64,000 nt of DNA from Sclerotiophoma versabilis (GCA_012274445.1 JAAROD010000093.1:1612001-1676000); one strand, 5' to 3'; numbered from the stretch's first letter, positions 32,981 through 45,351 are shown. A program made the numbers and translations. Notes: a model not told the origin generated them from the sequence alone.

Positions 32981-35788
32981 GTTGAAAAGCTTGAAGCCGC
33001 TAAACCGATATTGTTGTGATGCTTCTCGAGGTGGTTTGATGTAGGCCAGTGGAACTGATGATCACTCTAATGCTGTGGACACGGTCCTACTTATACAATC
33101 GTCCATGTTGCTTCGCTCTTTATTCCGCGTTTAAACGGCCGAGGCAGATTTGCAGGCCTCCGTCTGCTGTAGTATCTGCAGGTAGACTATCGTCAAATCT
33201 GCAGTCCATCATTGGAGGACGTAAGGTGAATTGACCCTTGCACACGCTGCGGCGGGTGAACGACGTACCCCGTGGAGATGATCTTAACCCCACGAATAGT
33301 CCATTGGACAGGTTTGTTAGTTGAAAGATTGCCCGGAATCTGTGGTGCGGTATAGAGGTTGAACCAAAGATGTGCGTAGGTGGTCTATGGCCGAGGCTGT
33401 GGCGCCTCGACGGAAGGTTTGCTTCGTCTACGCTAAGTCAATAGCACTGCCAAAACAAGAGCGGTTCCTGGATTTAGCCTGCCACTTGGCGATCTTATCC
33501 CCCGGAGGTTGGTGTTAGCCTATCAAGTCCGAGATGGTGGAATGCGGGGTAACATCTTGCCCAATGGCGCGTGATGTATTTCACCGCCGAGAGAAGCACC
33601 TTGAATGCAGTTTCGGGTAGTGATTGACGTAGTTTCCTTGATTAGCTCACATCAATTTGACATCCAAAGGCTAAGCGTCTGGTAGAAGCAAATTTAGTTT
33701 CTGGCAGACGGCGATCAGAATCGTGTTTTCACCCAACCCACCTTCTGCGCACAACTCCCACTGGCTGAGTAGCATCCGGTCAAACTTCCGCATTCACTTT
33801 ACTCCATGTTTGCGTCAGTGAGCTGTTTAGACTGGCATACTGGTGCTATAGTCGAGTCTTGGTATGATTGGGGCAAGATAAACTTGAATTGCGCTGCTAC
33901 AGTGGAAGTTCATGTCGAGGTTGACACTTACACGTGTATGTTCGGTTTTTTAAGGCCAGGACTCACCAAGGTACTGAACATGTAGCGGCTCAGATTCGTT
34001 ATGCAGTAGCGAGCATGTGTTGAAAATCCTTGTCTTTGTTCCGTCAACCGTTAACCAGGCCGCTGGAGTAATGCTAGCAGGGCTCTTCGGAGACAACCAG
34101 AAACTATCCCAATGCAGAACTCGGTGCGACAGTTGGCAACAGTCGGCAGCTGACTAGAGCTCCAGGGTCTCTAGATCAGAGTAGTCTAGAAATCAAGCAG
34201 TGTAGACTCGGTAGTGCTAAGGGGCATTCTTAACAGTTCAAGTGCACTAAGGAAAGGAGTTGAATGCAAGCCGTAAAGAATTCTGTGCAGTGTGGTTACA
34301 CCCCGCAATCTCAGCCGTTACAGTTGGCTGGTGTCAAACTCAAAGTTACATTGTGGGGATACCGAGGCTGGTAGATGATGCCAGTGGCACCTTTGCTCGT
34401 CACTGTACACTGTAGAGGTATTTGGATGGTATTTCGACAATATGTGTGGCAACGAAATACCTGTCTACCTTTCATCTTGGGAACATGGATATCAGCCAAC
34501 ATTACGTACGAGGCTTTGATAGCTCAGTCTGGAGGATGTCAGTGGCATGTCCATCAATGACGATCGCCGCTACAAGACTTCGACAGCTAGATGGAACCAA
34601 AATTGGTGTGCGCAGTGTATGTTCTGCTGTACTCAACGGAACACCGAGGTTGAATCGATGCGTAGGTTGCTTGCGCTACTTATTCACGTTGCCTAATGTT
34701 CCGCATTTGAAGTTGACGATGGAATTATGAATGTTGTAGTGGGGTGTAGAAGGAGGGTAAGGCTCCATTCAAGTGCCTCTGGAGTAACGAGCAAGCTTGC
34801 TCAGTGTACCCCATTGAGAACATTCGCAGAGAAAGCGAGCTCACTGCCACTTTCGCAGGTATACCTTGCTTACAATACCAGTGTTGCCTAACAATAATGA
34901 CAACGGTGACGGCAGAAACTCGTGGCGCAAAACACCATTGTAGCATGTTGATCTGTTCGACCTAGACCTCATACAAAAGCTTTACTCGGTGATTGTAATA
35001 CACTGATACGCTGACATTGGTTGAATTGTCGACAGATGTCCTTGAAATCGTGACTGACATCTCGATCTGTTCGTTGTTGCACTTTGCGACTGCTGCAGAT
35101 ACTATGGCACTATTGCATGATGGAATGGAAAGTCTAAGGGGTCTGCTCAACTCTTCGATACAACAGGACGTTGCACACACTGGTTTCTCATTGGCCTAGT
35201 TGGCGGTGAAGCAGAACCCTTTGAAGCTATGCGTGCGAAAGTCCGAGGATAGCAGCTTGTACGTTCGATACGTCGTGATGAGTTGCGTACTGTACATACT
35301 TAGCAAAGAAGTGCCATTCGGTGATCATCGTTGCCATCGGCATGAAATTCCCTAGTATTTGAACCGGTTTTGTGTGGCTATGCATTGAGGTTGTTGTGCC
35401 ACCAAGAGATATAGTATGTCGGTGCGCGTTGAAAGTAGGTCACTGTTCTTCAGCTCACTCCTGGAGATCACCACAGAATGCCGCACACGGTTGCATGCAC
35501 GCCTTCAGTATGAGACAAGCACGCCGAACTATCGTGTGTACACAGAAAACCAAAAGCAACACGATCTTGCAGGCAACGTATTTTAAGTTTGTTAATGTGT
35601 AAGAGGTTGCCGTATAGACCAGCGCTGTCAATGACGTAACCAGGATGCGCAGATTCTGCGACCCTTCTAAAGCCTCAATGCCGCAACACCGTGACACAGC
35701 ATACTAGCGTGTTAAATTATATGATGTGTGACCTCTTCCTCGAGGGCCAGCACACGGCCAGCATCTCAATGAAAAGCATAATTAATTC
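32981..35788. other. 2.8-kb gene-free region
   Basis: The proximal part holds the peroxygenase promoter (TATA-like element at 33090-33095). The remainder to the U2 gene has only short frames and no repeat or transposon I can name. Confidence 0.5.
33090..33095 (-). promoter_or_regulatory. TATA-like box of the peroxygenase gene
   Basis: Minus-strand TATAAG about 110 bp upstream of the peroxygenase ATG at 32980. Plausible position and sequence only. Confidence 0.35.
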
Positions 35789-36029
35789 GCGTACACCGGA
35801 GATAGTGCAATACCGGCGACACTGTGCCGACAAGGTATGAGCAAGCCCAGTGACCTGAAGTCTGGTTTCAAAAATAAATTCAATCATAAAGTCACCGTAG
35901 TGACGTTTTAGTGATTAAACTGCGCCGATATTAGCATAATCGAGTGTTGGGGGAAGGCTGAACATACCTAAAAAGAACAGATACTACACTTGATCTAAGC
36001 CAAAAGGCAAAGAGAGCTGGGGAAGAGAT
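35789..36029 (-). ncRNA. U2 spliceosomal snRNA with an internal intron
   Basis: Read on the minus strand, the RNA has the conserved U2 5' domain: TTTGCCTTTTGGCTTAGATC, then AAGTGTAGTATCTGTTCTTT with the branch-site recognition element GTAGTA at 35982-35987. After a 48-nt insert comes stem IIa loop TTTAATCACTAAAACG, stem IIb (GTCAC-TACG-GTGAC), an Sm-like site ATTTATTTTTGA (about 35868-35879) and the stem IV consensus CCGGTATTGCACTATCTCC. Without the insert the RNA is about 193 nt, near the human length. Start and end are estimated: the 5' end from the usual AUC start and the TATA spacing, the 3' end from the close of stem IV. The 5' stem-I region is slightly longer than in relatives I can recall. 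Confidence 0.92.
35920..35967 (-). other. 48-nt pre-mRNA-type intron inside U2 snRNA
   Basis: Minus strand: begins GTATGT, has the branch-like TGCTAAT near its 3' end and ends GGCGCAG, the same signals as the protein-gene introns nearby. It separates TTTTTAG from TTTAATCACTAAAACG, so its removal rebuilds stem IIa (TTTTAG paired with CTAAAA) exactly. Confidence 0.85.
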
Positions 36030-36053
36030 TAGGAGGACGAGGACCTGCGAGGT

Positions 36054-36059
36054 TATATA
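36054..36059 (-). promoter_or_regulatory. TATA box of the U2 snRNA gene
   Basis: Minus-strand TATATA about 30 bp upstream of the inferred U2 5' end, the usual spacing for a TATA-driven start. Confidence 0.6.
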
Positions 36060-37050
36060 CACTTTCTAGCTGCACTAGCGCTAGCTTCATGGTTGCTGGG
36101 TGAACAAAAAAAACTGGGTAAGTGGTACACACGTGAGGACGGCTGCCTGTAATTGCTAGCGAGTAAGAGAAGGGCAATGGGTAGATGATGACTGAATGGA
36201 GGCAACAGCTGCATGTAAAGTGTCAACGATCGAAAAGGCCTACACGAAAACCCATGTTCGAATCAGTCCGCAAGTCTTTGGGTCAGAATGCGAGCTCTGG
36301 CGTGGAGCGTGCACAGTGTCACTGAAGCCTCCAGCGGAACAAGGTAATAAAGACCGGCTGGAACTGGAAAGCAAAAAAGCACTGGATTGCTGTATATACT
36401 CGGTCGCTGTATTTTAAAACTCAAACAAAGCCATGGGCTTCAGGAAAAAAAAAACAGTGACTAGGGTTCATGGAAGCTGTAATACTGACAATACCCAGTT
36501 GTACAACAACGCCATAGACGCACAATCCTCGGACCATCACCCGTAGAGTACGGAACGGGCGGCTTCATCAAGATATTGTGGAAAATCTTTCTGTTCCTCG
36601 CCGTTCAGACTGTTTAGTGGCTGGCTAGAAGTCACATGTTCCACATACAAAGAAGCTTCCGGGCAAGGATGAAAGTCAGTGTCGCTGTAAGGCCTAAAGA
36701 AGTTGTACAAATGGTGAGCTAGTCTTAACTAATCAAAGACGTTCAATATTTTGTACTTTGTGTTAAGCTTGCTAGGACTCGTTAGTGAGTTGTCCGCTAA
36801 GCCAGACCCCATATCGAGGGCACTATTGAACATCGATCGTTGATTTTGATAGCTCGCACAGCCCGTTTTACCACCCGATACCTTGAGTGTACCTGAGCTG
36901 GGATGCTTCGCTTCATTCAAAGTCAATCGCTAAACCTGATGCCGTCCCAACGCCGAAGCCTACAGTACAATGCATTGATGCAGGTGGCCCAGCATGCGTC
37001 TTGTCCATCCCTGTATGATATTGCCACTTCCAAATCAATTCCCTCATAGC
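36060..37050. other. intergenic
   Basis: About 1 kb between the U2 promoter and the 3' end of the p24-family gene. Nothing recognised; one A10 run near 36445-36454. Confidence 0.5.
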
Positions 37051-37830
37051 TCATACAAGCTTCTGCTTGACAAAGAATGCTCGCAGATGCGTCAGTTGCC
37101 ACGCGCAAGTGACACCGAGAACAGCAAGCTGAATCAGGGTCCATCGGACGACACGGGAGTTCGTGCTCTCGGACTGGTCACGGAACTCGGCTTCACGCTC
37201 CTATACGGTTGTTAGCATCTCTTTGAAGCTCTTCGATGCAGCAAGTCTGCGGAGGGTAACATACTCTCTGGAAAATCTGTTCGCGCCTGACATCCTGCAG
37301 TCTCGAGTTCAAGTCTTGAACCTTCTCCACCAGCGTCTGGACATGGGCCTTGTCTGTGCTCTCAATCCTACTTGTCTCTCCAATAGCCATATCCAGTGTA
37401 AACTTGACAGAGCCGTGAATGCCACTGCCTAACCATCCTCCACTCTGAACGTTCTGAGGGGTGACGCAGATGCGGTGCTGTCCAGAATCAGCGGCGCTAA
37501 AGGTGAACTTGCCCTCGCGCGAACCGCGTTGAGCGACAATGCGATGGTTGTTATCGAACGTCTCCTCAACGGTAATGAAGACGCCAGTGTCTGGGTTCGA
37601 TTGGAAGGACTTGGTCGCATCGCTCCATACTTCGGCGTGGTAGTGTCCTGTATGTTGTTAGGCATGTCCTTTGTCTCCAATAGGCTGCTGGCTACGGTCA
37701 TACCAACGACTAAAGTGTCCTTGGGAAGCTCCTCGAAGAAGCACTTTTGGACTGCACCGTCAATGAAAAAGTGCAGCGCTTGAGCAGGAACTGCTAGCGC
37801 AGCGGCGAGCAACACGGTGGATTTCCACAT
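37051..37830 (-). CDS. p24-family cargo receptor (Erp1/alpha-like)
   Basis: Three exons (37704-37830, 37265-37647, 37051-37200; introns 37648-37703 and 37201-37264), 219 residues. Type I membrane protein of COPI/COPII vesicles that helps load cargo between ER and Golgi. Seen: signal peptide MWKSTVLLAAALAVPAQA, GOLD domain with the paired cysteines (AVQKCFFEELPKDT and GQHRICVTP), coiled coil (VQTLVEKVQDLNSRLQDV), transmembrane helix (IQLAVLGVTCAWQL) and a short cytosolic tail FFVKQKLV with C-terminal lysines for COPI and a terminal valine for exit. The tail resembles the alpha group (yeast Erp1, TMED4/9). An ATG at 37851 is less likely because it precedes the signal peptide by seven residues. 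Confidence 0.92.
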
Positions 37831-38543
37831 GGTGATACTTTTGCTCCGCACGAGATTGGGCGTTCGCGGAGTATGTAGGCTGTTCGCTGAACACTCGTGT
37901 GTCTTGAGGCCGCGGTGTCGCCAGGTGGTCGATTGACGTGGGCCCGTGCGCCATCCCTTAGAAGCGCGTGCATGTGAATACTAGTCTCCACTACCAACAA
38001 ACCACAACGACATGACAGTGAAGATGCGTCGCAAGCACGCCTAAGCAGAGGTGATTCGGCTAAGCACGATGTCTGCCTGGGCGCTCAATGTGGCCAACGG
38101 AGACATACGACATCTTGAAGGCTTCAAAAGCAGAAGCATTCTCAACACCATTTCTTACAGCGAACCTCGTGATATTCCTCATTGCAACATATTAATCCGT
38201 CGAAGCGACTGCTGTCATGTGTGCATGTGAGCCATCGAGTCAGTCTTCGACGTCCAAATTCATCTCCGCAAATGCCGACCCCGCATGTCGGTAAGCTTGG
38301 ACGACATTGACGTTTACCTAGGTAGAAGCGTATCAATATCAATGGCAATCTTACATTCATCCGAGTCCTGACCTCCTTATCGCCCGAGTCCAATCGTCAA
38401 ATACTTTTTGCCTCTGTGACAGCTACAGACATCCTCTTTCTACCGGCAAGCATACTCAGCAGTTGAGCTGTTTCAGACCTCGGTTCAGTTCAACATCTGG
38501 CCACTCACAACTCCATCCAAATCACAGCAACACAGTCCTCAAC
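37831..38543. promoter_or_regulatory. divergent intergenic region
   Basis: 713 bp between the divergent p24-family gene and the second dehydrogenase. Nothing specific recognised. Confidence 0.5.
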
Positions 38544-39529
38544 ATGACACTCTTTGACCCCAACGCCCAGAGCTTGACGAACCTCAAGTCTACACCTAAG
38601 ACTATTGTAATAACTGGCGGTTCCTCCGGTATTGGCCTTGCAACAGCCCAGCTGCTCTCCACCCTTAACCCCCAACATAACCTCGTCCTAATCGATCTCA
38701 ATCCTCCACCCAAAACTTTCAAACATGACTTGTCACACCTTCTCGTCCACACCTGTAACATTAAATCTTGGGCCTCGCAGCGCGCTGGCTTCGAAGCAGC
38801 TTACGCACGCTTCGGACGAATCGACTGCGTATTTGTAAATGCCGGCATTGCAGAGTATGGCGATCAGTTCTTTACCGATGAATTGGACAGCGATGGAAAA
38901 CTGAAGGAGCCAGACCGCAGGGTATTGAACATTGATATGGATGCCGCAAGCGATACGACAAAGCTTGCCATTCACTACCTGAGGAAGAACCAAGAAGGCG
39001 GTGAGATTGTGTTGACAGCAAGCCTGGCGGGGTATTTGGCGAGTGCTGGTGCACCGCTGTATAGTGCTGCTAAGCACGGTAAGTTCCTCTGGCTAGGAGA
39101 GATGGGCGCGAGCTGACCTGATGTGAAGGTGTTGTGGGCCTCATGCGTGCACTGAAGCAGGAATGCGCTACACTGAGCATTTCTATCTCCGTGATTGCTC
39201 CGGGTATTACGGTCACACCTATTCTAACGGGCAATAACAGACGTCTGAATGCTCCACCTGATGTCTATGCAAAGGAGATGGCTGCCAAGGGTGTTCCAAT
39301 TAACAAGCCGGAAAGTATTGCGCTGGCGGTGTGCTGGCTGTTCAACGAGCGGAGCAAAGCGAACGGTGCTGGTTTGTTGATCCAAGGGGGTAAGTTTGCG
39401 GATTTGGAACGAGGACTGGCGAAAAGTAGGGAGCAGTGGATGGGCAAGGAGATGTTGGCGCTGTTCAAGGGAGGTCGGTCAGCACCGCTGTTTGATCGCT
39501 TAGCGGCGAGGACGAAGGCTAAGATTTGA
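38544..39529 (+). CDS. short-chain dehydrogenase (15-PGDH-like)
   Basis: Two exons (38544-39078 and 39129-39529; intron gtaagt...gtgaag), 311 residues. Classical SDR motifs: TGGSSGIGLA for NAD(P), LIDLN after the second strand, NAGIA, LTASLAGYLASAG with the catalytic serine, and YSAAKHG with catalytic Tyr and Lys, the glycine lying across the splice junction (KHGVVGLMRALKQE). The order and the VNAGI/ASLAGY spacing resemble fungal 15-hydroxyprostaglandin-dehydrogenase-like SDRs. Substrate unknown. The start MTLFDPNAQ is preferred to an upstream ATG at 38463, which adds a non-conserved Ser/His-rich lead. Confidence 0.88.
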
Positions 39530-41195
39530 TTCTAAGATTGTGAGCCGGCAATATCTAAATGTAGCTCATCGACAACATTATTATCACATACGACCGAAGA
39601 AGCCTTGGGTTTTATGGGAAGTTGACCTGCTTACTTGGTGGGCGGCGGTTTGATAGTAGAACAGGCTAGCTGCCACCCTGGGTTCTTCTGAGGTACCCAA
39701 TCCTAGATTGTAGGCTTTTTGCATCCTGATAGAGCCTTTGAAGTCTACAATACTTATAAACGGATGCGCCAGATAAGTCGATACTCATTCTAATGGTGCC
39801 ACCCTACAAGGAGTATGGCAACAAAGACGTAGATGCAGAGATTGAGCTACTTCGTAGTGCCGGAGTACTGATCCAAATTATCGCGAGTTAAAAGCCTGGA
39901 TTGTCTTGGGCTATGCGGCATTGTGATCATCAATGTGGTGTTCAGCGAAGGATATTCTTACGCAGTTGAACTCATAGTAGCCCAAGAAACACATTTCGGA
40001 CGATTTATGCATTCGTCAGGTCGCCCTCTGCCGTTAATGTCCCCTCATCTCTCCAAAGTACGCGGCCAACACTTGCCCTTGGCACTCAGTTTCTCCCTCC
40101 GTTGTCTAGTGATATGTATCTTCACCCATCCATTAACCTATTCTGAACGATTTGGCAAGATGTAAAGCATTTTGAGTTCTTGCAGAAGACGTCACCTGAC
40201 ATGTTGCCGTTCTTGGTGTGGGGAAGTAACAAACGCTTGCTGCAAAAGAAAAGAGACAATCTGTCGCAGCGACAGGTCCGTAAACTGATACAACAGTACA
40301 AGTTCCTGGCTCTCAGTGGGAGTCTGATGATTGGAAAGACGTCACGAGGAAAGAAACGAACGGATTGTAGCAGAGCGCTAGCGCGCAGCTCTCGTAGTTA
40401 GTGAATGCATTTTTCGTTCCATGATTCTAAACTTGCCCAGTACTGAGAACCAAAGTCAAAAGTAGAAAGGAGTAATCCATTCGAGGCGCAAGACCCTGTT
40501 CGAACCCAAACGTGGTGTGAGGACATCAGTTGCAGTAGTTGAGGAAGATGGATGCTTGAGGCGGTAGCGATTGCGGAGACGGCGTGTATGTGCTCTGCAA
40601 GTGAGTGGATACAGATTTTTTTTTTGAGAAGAACTGGTCTGAAAGTTGACGACAAAACAGAAGAAGAGCATACGGCGCAGTGTTGTGCGTGAGGTGCTGT
40701 AGAGGTCAGGTCGATAAGCCCTAAGGTTGTGCAAATCATCAGTCGTGACTTTGGCTGTCAAAAGTGCGCTGTGACCTTCCAGAGATGCTGAGCAGTACCT
40801 ACGATCATGGACCTCAGTCAGTAGATGTTGAAAAGCAAGAGCAAGCAAGACGGGAGAGTGAATTTAAGTCTTTCAAATTACTGTTCATGCCCTCCAGGAA
40901 TTGTGGGAGATAGTAACCAAAAGCCCCCGAAATAGATTCCAGCAGATGAGCAGACAAACATCAAGACTAGCAGAACTATTGCTGTTCATGATAGAAGGCG
41001 GGGGAGTGAAGTGAGGTTGCGGGCGTCTTGTTTAACTCCGCGGATTCGCCAAGGGCGCGTGCGCGCGCCATCCCTGTCAATGAGCTCGAAAACATGAGGT
41101 ACACTTGGCTGTCACCTACTCCACCATCGCGGAGCCACCACCATCGTCGGCGCGCCTTTCGCGTCAAATCTGCTCGACTATCCCCTCGGGCCATC
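39530..41195. other. 1.7-kb intergenic region
   Basis: Contains a possible transposase relic at 39793-39891 (listed separately) and the upstream region of NUP133. Otherwise nothing recognised. Confidence 0.5.
39793..39891 (+). mobile_element. possible pogo/Fot-type transposase N-terminus relic
   Basis: A 32-codon frame reading MVPPYKEYGNKDVDAEIELL then RSAGVLIQ. It resembles the psq-type helix-turn-helix at the start of fungal pogo-family transposases (pattern PPYKEY..KD...A.ELLRSG). No matching DDE domain or inverted repeats found downstream, so it would be a short decayed fragment. Low certainty. Confidence 0.3.
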
Positions 41196-44100
41196 ATGTT
41201 TTCGCCAGAAGCATCGCTGCAGAGCGCGCGCAGCTCGTTGCGCGGGAATCGACGGCGCCAGCGCGACTCCAACGGGCATGACCAACCTCGACGGAAGCGT
41301 AGTAAAATTGCAGAAGACGGAGCATCACAAATCACCGCAGGCTCAGACTTGAAGAACACCAATAGCAACGCCAACGTGAATGGCCATGCTGGTCATGACA
41401 GTGCGGAGAACTCTCTTGTAATGGTGGATATGCCTGTTCGAGAAAAGAAAGCACCTCCCAAACGAACGTTAAAAGAAGACAGTTCACAATATCTGGTATG
41501 TGCGACAGGTATTCTGGGATGTGGTCAGCTAATTGTGCCCAGACGAAGAATGCCAATTACAGCGTTAGAAAGTTGCCCAGTTTCCCATCGGCCCTGACAC
41601 GCATACCATACACAGCTTCAGCAGTCTCCTCAGCCGGACTTGCGCTTGCATTTACGACCGACCGCGCCCTCGTGTGGGATTACAGCAGCGCAACGGGTCC
41701 TACAAAAGTCGTAACCCTCCCATTGCCCTTCGATCTGAGGCCGTCCGACCCACTCCCTCTTGGCGCAATTGTTCGCAACGGCCCTACAAACGACTATGGC
41801 GTTGTCGCAGTTGCCCCTTCGAGCGGCAGGATTACCTTCTGGGAGAACATCGATACCGCAGAGGCCAGGAGCTTGTACCCTCAGCGACACCAGGGTGTGG
41901 ACGGATCTGTGAAGCTATACTCTGGAGAAACCATCACTGCTTTGGTCGACATTGAACATGCAGGGTTCATTCTGAACTTCAGTAGCGGCAGACTTGCGCA
42001 GTTGACTTTGCGCGATTCGCAAGGACGACCCAGTGTCAGCACCATGGTTCTGAATAGCCCCAATGGCTCGAGTAGCAGTCTCTTCAGTCTACGAGGACTG
42101 CTGGGAGGTGCGATTCGAAAGACCATTGCATCTATTAAGGCGCGCCCATCTGATACTAAAGGCCAAATGGAGGTGGTTACTGCGGCTAAGAACGGCGTAT
42201 TTCAGCTGTGGGACTTGAGCTGGTCAGGGCAACAGATCTTCAAGCATGAGATTGATGTTCATGACGAGCTGCTTTCAGCTGTCCAAGCAGGGATTTCGCC
42301 AGAGTTGCGCACTCAGACTGACGTACAAGTCCTGGACTTTGTGATTACGGACCAACCGCGGACGCTTGGATCGGTCAACTGCTTGGTACTCGTGGCTCTG
42401 TTCGGACGCCATGCACTCGATTACTCGCTCCTAGAAGTGGAGCTAGCGGCCTCAGGAGGCACAATCAGCAGGACCATTCCTATCAAGAGCTTTCATCAGA
42501 AGCACTTGTCCACCGACCCAGCAGGAACACTTTTGGTTCCTCAGCCTGGCCACACAGCGTTCGTACAGTTTCCTGGAGCTTTTGTCATCGCATCTCTAGC
42601 TCAACCAGGGGAGAGCCCGGAGACACAACTTCTTGGGGATTCTGGGATATCCAATTTACCATTTCAGGATGCTGTGTACTTTCGAGAGGAGCTCAACGTT
42701 GCAGTATGCGGACTGTCTACGGCGGCAACTACCCGGAAGGAAAAGAAGGCCACTGCATTGATCTTCGTGAAAGGGTCCGGAATTCTACAGTTCAGCGCGC
42801 AACCGCCACCTACAGATGACGAAAGCACAGAGAGGCTCAAGGTGACAGCTCGCAGCAAGTTGGAACAGGCTACGTTTTTCAGCTCGAAACCGGGTAACGT
42901 CCTTGACTTCTCAGTCAAATCACGATTTTCGTTCTCCGAAGAAGAGACCGCACAAGCTGCGCTCGATGTCAGCTTGGGCATCATTAGTTCTTCTTACGAC
43001 TATCTGGACAAAGTTACGTCCTCCATGGACGAACAATTCAAGACACGCGCTGCTGCTCTGCGGACCCTGATATCAAACTTGCGATCTGATTACCATACGT
43101 TGCCTTTCTTGACCAAGTGGCGATTGTTGTGGCACGCTGAGAAGCTTGCTGCAGCACACAAGCTGTGGAATTGGTATGAAGCGAAACTACAGGATCAGCA
43201 AGCGCATCCAGATGCGTACCCGGAGAAGATTCTCATGAGTGACATCATTAGAGCGATGCATGAGCGGTACAAAACACCCATCAACCCTGACTTGGGCGAG
43301 ACGGACCCAGTACGACAATACTTTCTTCGAGACATTGACTCCATCGGTATCCTCATCCCGTGGGGATGGAATTTTTTGCGCACTTTCTACATGAAGGAAG
43401 GTGGAAAGGAACAGCCGTCTATCATGCAGCGACTCAGCGAAGGTTCCGATGTTATGCTCGTAACCTTAGAGACGGCTTTTGGCTTTCGACAAGCGAATGT
43501 CGAGTCGTACGGCCTTGACTCCGACTCCCTTGAAGATGGCATCTTGAAGCCAGGCCAGGGCTACGAGGAGCTCCCAGTATTCTGGACATCTTCTCACAAC
43601 ATCGTCAGCTCCGTTCGCAGTCTTGTGGACGTTGGGCGAAATTTGGCCGTTGAGAACTACGAGGAGGGGCTTCAAGAGACACTGTCGCAGAAAATTGCCA
43701 AAGATAATCCTCGCATGGTCCGGATCGGCTGCCAGACTCACATCGAGCGTTTCCAATGGTCTCTCGAGCAGACTGATGAGAAGTCTCGGGACAATGGACG
43801 TGTTCTCCGAGAAGAGTGGAACAACAAGGTGCGACCGGAGCACATTTGCGGCCTGATGGAGCTTGGTCTGGCGACCGAAGGTATGAACCTGGCCGAGCAC
43901 TACAGGGATATGCCGACCCTCGTAAACTTGGTTTGGGATGAAACCATTTGGCTCGAGAAAGAAAAGGCGGAAACGCGAAGCAAGATGGAAATTGCCGAGA
44001 GTACAGTAAAGCTGAAGAAGATCAAGGAACGTATCCGTCGATATTTTGAGACCTACGGAGATGATTGGGCTGAGGCATTCTACATGAAGCACATTACGGA

Positions 44101-45351
44101 AGGCAAGGCAGCACAGATGTTCGAGCCTGAGCATCTGAACCAGCCGGCATTGAGCAAGTTCCTGCGCGCTGACCCATCTCGTGCCAGGCTCAGATGGATA
44201 AACGAAGTGTCTGGCGAGAAGAACTATGAAGCCGCTGCCGAAGCTCTCTTCGAAACCGCCAGCAAACAAGAAACTAATGTGTGGTGCAACAAAGTCGAGC
44301 TGTCCATGTGCAAGTTGGCAATGCTCTGCCAAAAGGAAGAAAAGCCTGGCCAGGCGCAGTCCAGCAACGGTCAATCTCACGAGCCGTCAAAGGCAGAGAA
44401 AGTTCGGGAGAAGAACTTCAAGATTGTGCAAGATCAGTGGGAGTATGCTACTATGCAGGGGTTATTGTACGATCACTTGTCGGCTACTTTCGAGAAAGCA
44501 CTGGACGATGAGGTTGCTGTGGATCTTCTCATGGAGGAGTATGGGAAAGGTCCTATCGAGACTCGACCGGCACACTTGACACTCCTCCGCGAGGGATTTG
44601 AGAACCTCATCCACCACAAGGTCATCGATCCCGCGCTAATGATCGACATCCTCACCCTCATGAACGACACAGGCGAGAAGGAACCTACATCGGTGATACA
44701 ATCTAATGAGTTTACCTTTGCGCTAAGGGTTCTGGCCGCCAACTGGCACAGCATTCATCGAACTACACGAGATGGGCTTCTGAAACTCATCTGGAAGCGT
44801 TTGTGCAACAAGGACAACTGGGCGGAGATCAACAATACCAAGGACATCTCAGACGCGACACTTGAGGAGTTCTTGGCTTCCACGCACGTCGGCTGGACTT
44901 TCACAGGGCTTATGAGGCTGATTGGTAAGGTAGCGTTCGCGCGCGAAAAACACATCCGGCTAACAGTCTCGTAGATATTGACGAGCACAATCGTGTGGTA
45001 TGGCCTAAGCAGCTGACTGCCTTGGTTGGTGCAGGTGGCACACATGGCGAGCTCTGCGTGCGTTTCCCATTGGAAGACCTTCGCGAGCCAATAATCAAGG
45101 ATAACCTGCTCGATGACGAGATCTTGCAAGAGAACCTCGAGAAGAATCGACTCGACGAATGGTTTAAGGCAGCCTGTAGAGCCGGCAAGAATGCCTACAT
45201 GAGGGAGAAGAGGTACATGCGAGGAGGCTCTTCCGTCCAAGGAGAGTCCGGCGAAGAGGAGGTGGTTCCTGAGGCTGAAACTCCAGCCGCCGAGGGTGAC
45301 ACTGTTAACGGTGTCGACCAGGATCAAGATGTAAAAATGCAGGAATTATAG
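41196..45351 (+). CDS. NUP133: nucleoporin Nup133
   Basis: Three exons (41196-41495, 41543-44924, 44975-45351; introns gtatgt...gcccag and gtaagg...ctcgtag), 1,352 residues. Structural member of the Nup84/Nup107 Y-complex of the nuclear pore. After a basic disordered N-terminus (RGNRRRQRDSNGHDQPRRKR) comes the beta-propeller half beginning YSVRKLPSFPSALTR and TTDRALVWDYSS, then a long helical second half (about residues 560-1250) with WRLLWHAEKLAAAHKLWNWY and GMNLAEHYRDMPTLVNLVWD. The end is acidic (ESGEEEVVPEAETPAAEGD). Length and two-domain plan fit Nup133-like proteins; Nup155 is the main alternative but is larger and lacks this N-terminus. Confidence 0.85.

Noticed and set aside
43466..44380. 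304-codon minus-strand frame inside NUP133
   Set aside because: Antisense shadow of the well-supported NUP133 exon; no conserved motif.
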